Origin: Actinoplanes oblitus
Lineage (GTDB): Bacteria; Actinomycetota; Actinomycetes; Mycobacteriales; Micromonosporaceae
Length of the DNA stretch: 64,000 bases
Assembly (NCBI RefSeq): GCF_030252345.1
Contig: NZ_CP126980.1
Span: 2,309,501-2,373,500, forward strand
Reading direction: 5' to 3'
Shown here: piece by piece, positions 61,143 to 64,000 of the stretch
How positions within the stretch are numbered: the stretch's first letter is position 1
Layout: each line of letters starts with the position of its first letter
The notes under the pieces: generated by a model
Told to the model about the DNA's origin: nothing
Database searches by the model: none
The model's input: the letters and a program-made list of their open reading frames with translations, nothing else
Program-made: the position numbers and the translations under genes

Positions 61143-64000
61143 ATGCTGCCGCCGACCGTGCTCGCCGTGCTGGCCGAGCTGGCGCCGGCAGCGGCCGAGC
61201 GGACCCTGGACGTGACGCGCGGGTCGCAACCGCTGGTCTGGCTGGAGACCGCGGAGAAGGCGCCGCGGCAGGCCGCTGTCGACCGGCTCGCCGCGCTCGA
61301 CGCGTTGCATCGGGACGAGCGGATCCTGCACCGCGGCTGGGGTTTCCTGGCCGGTCGGGCCGAGGTCGACGGCAAGCCCCGCAAGATCCGGGTGCCGCTG
61401 CTCAGCCAGCCGGTGCGGCTGGAGCGCTCGCTGCTGGCCTACCGGGTCGTCCCGGCCGGCGACGTCGAGGTGACCCCGCTGGTCGCGGACCGCGAGCTGG
61501 CCGCCGCGCTGGAGGACGCGCCGGGCCTGGCCGCACCCGGCTGGCTGGAGGCGCTCGGCAGCCGGGCCTGGTTGCGATCGGTCACCGATGCCACCGGTTT
61601 CACCGTCGACGCGGTGCTCGGCCCGTCCGCTCCGGGACCCCGGATCCCCGGCGACGGCCTGGTCCTGGTCGCCGCCGCGGCGCTGTTCGTGGTTCGCGAC
61701 GTCTTCGGCGTCGGCCTCGCCGACAGCCTGCGCAGCTGGGCCGCCCGCGACCTGTCCGGCACCGCGTTGGCAGCGGTCTACGGCGGCACCGGGACCGGTC
61801 CGGCGACCGGCGATGCCGAGGCACCCGCGGGGTCCGGGGTGGACGACACCGAAACGGACACCGGCGCCGGCGACGACCCGGTCCTCTCGCCCCTGCCGCT
61901 GACCGCACCGCAGCGCCGGGTCGTCCGGCGCGCCCGCACCGCCCCGATCACCGTCGTCTCCGGCCCGCCCGGCAGCGGCAAGAGCCACACCGTCGTGGCC
62001 GCCGCCCTGGAGGTGGTCGACAGGGGCGGATCGGTGCTGGTGGCGACCCAGTCGCCGCACGCCGCCGAGGTGCTGGCCGGTCTGCTGGCCCGCTATCCGG
62101 GCCCGCCTCCGGTGCTGTTCGGCGACCCGGCGGGCCGCGCCGGCCTGGAGGCCGAGCTGACCGCCGGCGCCGATCGGGGTGTCCCGGCATCGCTGATCCG
62201 TTCCGGTCGCGCTCGCGTTCAGGCGGCAGCGCTTTCGGTACGCGCGCAGCGCACCGCCCTGACCCGGGCGCTGGACCTGGAGCAGCGTGCCGCCGCCCTC
62301 CCCGGCTACCAGCCCCTGCTGCCCGGGCTCGCCACCGCCGTCCCGGGCGCCTTCGACGACGGCGTGGACCTCGACGAGGTGCGCGCGCTGCTGGCTGCCG
62401 AGCCGGGTGACGGCTGGTGGGCCCGGCGCCGGGCGCGAGCCGCTCGGCGCCGGGCGTTCCGCCTGCTGCGAGCGGCTCCCGGCGTACCGGAAGCGCCTGA
62501 TCCCGCAGTCGAGCGGACCGTGCGGGAAGCGCTCGCCGCGGCCACCGCGCAGTGGGCCGCCGCCCACCTCGCCGCGACCGGCGGCACCGACCTGGCCGCC
62601 GCCTGGTCCGCCCTGCACGACGCCGAGCGGGAGTTGCGCGAGGCGGTCGGCCGGGCGATGCACGACGCGGCGCGGGGCGCGGACCGCTGGGACCGGGATG
62701 CCCGGCGGGCGGCCGGCGCCCTGGCCGCCGCCCTGCGCGCCGGGCGCAACCGCCGCCGCGAGCTGCTCGCCCGGATGGCCGCCGCCCCGCTGGTCCGCGC
62801 GCTGCCGCTGTGGATCGGCACGGTCGCCGACGTCGAGGACCTGCTGCCGCCCGAGCCCGGCCTGTTCGACCTGGTGGTGATCGACGAGGCGTCGCATGTG
62901 GACCAGATCCGGGCGGCGCCGGTGCTGGCCCGCGCCCGCCGCGCGCTGATCGTCGGCGACCCGCGGCAGCTGCGGTTCGTGTCGTTCGTCAGCGACGTCG
63001 ACGTCACCCAGGTGCTGGACCGGCACGGCGCCGACGAACGGCTCGACGTGCGCCGGATGAGCTGCTACGACCTGGCCGCCGGTGCCGCCCCGGTCACCTG
63101 GCTGGCCGAGCATCACCGCAGCGTGCCGCACCTGATCGACTTCCCGGCGCGGCGGTTCTACGGGGGCCGGGTGTCGGTGCTGACCCGCACCCCGCAGGCC
63201 GACGCGACAGACGCCGTCGACGTGCGGCACGTGGCGGCGGCCGCGCTGGTCAAGGGCGTCAACGAGGCCGAGGTGGCGGCCGCGCTGGCGGTGGTCGAGG
63301 AGCTGGCCGCGGCCGGGCACCGGGGGATCGGGGTGATCAGCCCGTTCCGCGCGCAGGCCGAGGCGCTGGAGGCCGCGCTGGTCACAGCGTTCCCGGCGGA
63401 ACGGATCGAGGAGCTGCGGCTGCGCGTCGGCACGGTGCACGCCTTCCAGGGCAGCGAGGCCGACGCGGTGGTGGTCTCGCTGGGCCTGGTCGACGGCGAC
63501 TCGCCGAGCCGGCGGCGGTTCGTCACCGATCCGCGCCTGTTCAACGTGATGGTCACCCGGGCCCGCCGGCGCCTGGTGGTGCTCACCTCGCTGACCGCAC
63601 CGGGTGGCCTGATCGGCGACTACCTGGCCCACGCCGAGGGGCCGCGCGCCGCCGAACCGGGTCCCGAGCCGGCCGGCTGGGCCGCGGAGGTCGCCGCCGA
63701 GCTGGACCGGCTCGAGGTGCCGGTGCGGCCGGGCTACCGGGTCGGGCCGTGGACCATCGACCTGTGCGCCGGCCCGGTCGGCGTGTTCTGCGCGGTGCAC
63801 CCGGACGGGCCGGCCGCGCACCTGGAGCGGCAGGGCGCGTTGCACCGCGCCGGCTGGCGGCTGATCGACGCTTTTCCGAGCCGCTGGCAGGGCGATCCGC
63901 GCCGGGCCGCCCTGGAGATCGCCGGTGTGGTGGCCGGTCGGATCTGGGACATCGGGTTCAGCGAGGCGGCGGGCGGCGGCACGATGTCGGGGAAGGCGCC
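61143..64000 (+). CDS. Superfamily I DNA/RNA helicase-like AAA protein, 3' truncated (at least 952 aa)
   Basis: The ATG at 61143 opens a frame that stays open to the window end. An N-terminal domain of unknown type (about 1-260) is followed by Walker A GPPGSGKSHTVVAAAL (about 274), an Arg/Ala-rich helical insertion, Walker B LFDLVVIDEASHVDQ (about 580), motif III VGDPRQLRFVSFVS, motif IV TWLAEHHRSVPHLIDFPARRFYGG, and motifs V/VI VGTVHAFQGSEADAVVVS and PRLFNVMVTRARRRLVVLTS. These are DNA2/NAM7 (UPF1-like) SF1 helicase signatures. The C-terminal end reads like a nuclease-type tail (VRPGYRVGPWTIDLCA), which may be a Vsr/DUF559-like domain but is cut off. Its cellular role is not resolved. Confidence 0.85.
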   Translation, partial: MLPPTVLAVLAELAPAAAERTLDVTRGSQPLVWLETAEKAPRQAAVDRLAALDALHRDERILHRGWGFLAGRAEVDGKPRKIRVPLLSQPVRLERSLLAYRVVPAGDVEVTPLVADRELAAALEDAPGLAAPGWLEALGSRAWLRSVTDATGFTVDAVLGPSAPGPRIPGDGLVLVAAAALFVVRDVFGVGLADSLRSWAARDLSGTALAAVYGGTGTGPATGDAEAPAGSGVDDTETDTGAGDDPVLSPLPLTAPQRRVVRRARTAPITVVSGPPGSGKSHTVVAAALEVVDRGGSVLVATQSPHAAEVLAGLLARYPGPPPVLFGDPAGRAGLEAELTAGADRGVPASLIRSGRARVQAAALSVRAQRTALTRALDLEQRAAALPGYQPLLPGLATAVPGAFDDGVDLDEVRALLAAEPGDGWWARRRARAARRRAFRLLRAAPGVPEAPDPAVERTVREALAAATAQWAAAHLAATGGTDLAAAWSALHDAERELREAVGRAMHDAARGADRWDRDARRAAGALAAALRAGRNRRRELLARMAAAPLVRALPLWIGTVADVEDLLPPEPGLFDLVVIDEASHVDQIRAAPVLARARRALIVGDPRQLRFVSFVSDVDVTQVLDRHGADERLDVRRMSCYDLAAGAAPVTWLAEHHRSVPHLIDFPARRFYGGRVSVLTRTPQADATDAVDVRHVAAAALVKGVNEAEVAAALAVVEELAAAGHRGIGVISPFRAQAEALEAALVTAFPAERIEELRLRVGTVHAFQGSEADAVVVSLGLVDGDSPSRRRFVTDPRLFNVMVTRARRRLVVLTSLTAPGGLIGDYLAHAEGPRAAEPGPEPAGWAAEVAAELDRLEVPVRPGYRVGPWTIDLCAGPVGVFCAVHPDGPAAHLERQGALHRAGWRLIDAFPSRWQGDPRRAALEIAGVVAGRIWDIGFSEAAGGGTMSGKA

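Overview
The window is about 73% GC with strong G/C preference at third codon positions, frequent GTG/TTG starts and many 4-nt ATGA/GTGA gene overlaps. It also holds a four-gene conservon, DUF742 and MpaB-type proteins, and a hybrid DeoR/LacI regulator. Together these point to a filamentous actinomycete, most likely Micromonosporaceae (Actinoplanes-like). That placement is inferred from gene content; no 16S or phylogenetic marker was read. No rRNA, tRNA, CRISPR array, prophage or intact insertion sequence was seen.

Layout. (1) 1-10.9 kb: 5'-truncated SGNH esterase, an orphan 51-aa Flp pilin, an MFS transporter, a divergent secreted GH5/GH43 pair with ricin-type lectin tails behind a LacI-like operator, a TSUP permease, a block of 62-bp palindromic repeats, a STAS protein, a membrane FtsH-like AAA protease with its lipoprotein, and a NERD-like protein. 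(2) 10.9-22.6 kb: a uronate-polysaccharide utilisation locus. Regulator and heparinase-like lyase lie on the minus strand. DUF2264 protein, ABC binding protein, two permeases, a YesL-like protein, GH88 hydrolase, KduI/IolB-type isomerase and KduD-type dehydrogenase form a tightly coupled plus-strand operon. The logic is outside lysis, import of oligosaccharides, cleavage to an unsaturated uronate, then isomerisation and reduction to KDG. No ABC ATPase, KDG kinase or KDPG aldolase is present. (3) 22.6-31.4 kb: GNAT, GGDEF cyclase, an array of three 7-residue mini-ORFs before a terminator hairpin and an MFS efflux gene, an M23 lipoprotein, a phospholipase-D protein and a molybdopterin oxidoreductase. 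(4) 31.4-35.3 kb: a MerR regulator behind a long low-GC leader, a MarR/EVE/SRPBCC operon, and a low-complexity region. (5) 35.3-42.5 kb: a fatty-acid island with acyl-CoA dehydrogenase, PadR regulator and operator, FadD flanked by two MpaB-type oxygenases, and two decayed genes. (6) 42.5-48.3 kb: two-component system, M4 metalloprotease and a lipoprotein resembling the M4 inhibitor emfourin. (7) 48.3-64 kb: a 1,816-aa single-chain acyl-CoA carboxylase, a secreted penicillin-acylase-type enzyme with a discoidin domain, a complete conservon, and a 3'-truncated superfamily I helicase.

Two patterns stand out. The first is the mini-ORF array at 24.9-25.2 kb. Three peptides of the form MRxRxWx, each with its own Shine-Dalgarno sequence and all six internal arginines encoded by CGT, precede an 18-bp terminator stem and an MFS efflux gene. 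This looks like a tandem-leader attenuator; the Arg-X-Arg motif is the kind on which macrolide-bound ribosomes stall. The second is a profusion of short tandem duplications (periods 8 to 71 bp). Several of them start inside the 3' end of a gene and copy its tail into the spacer. A distinct 62-bp palindromic unit occurs at two loci 35 kb apart.
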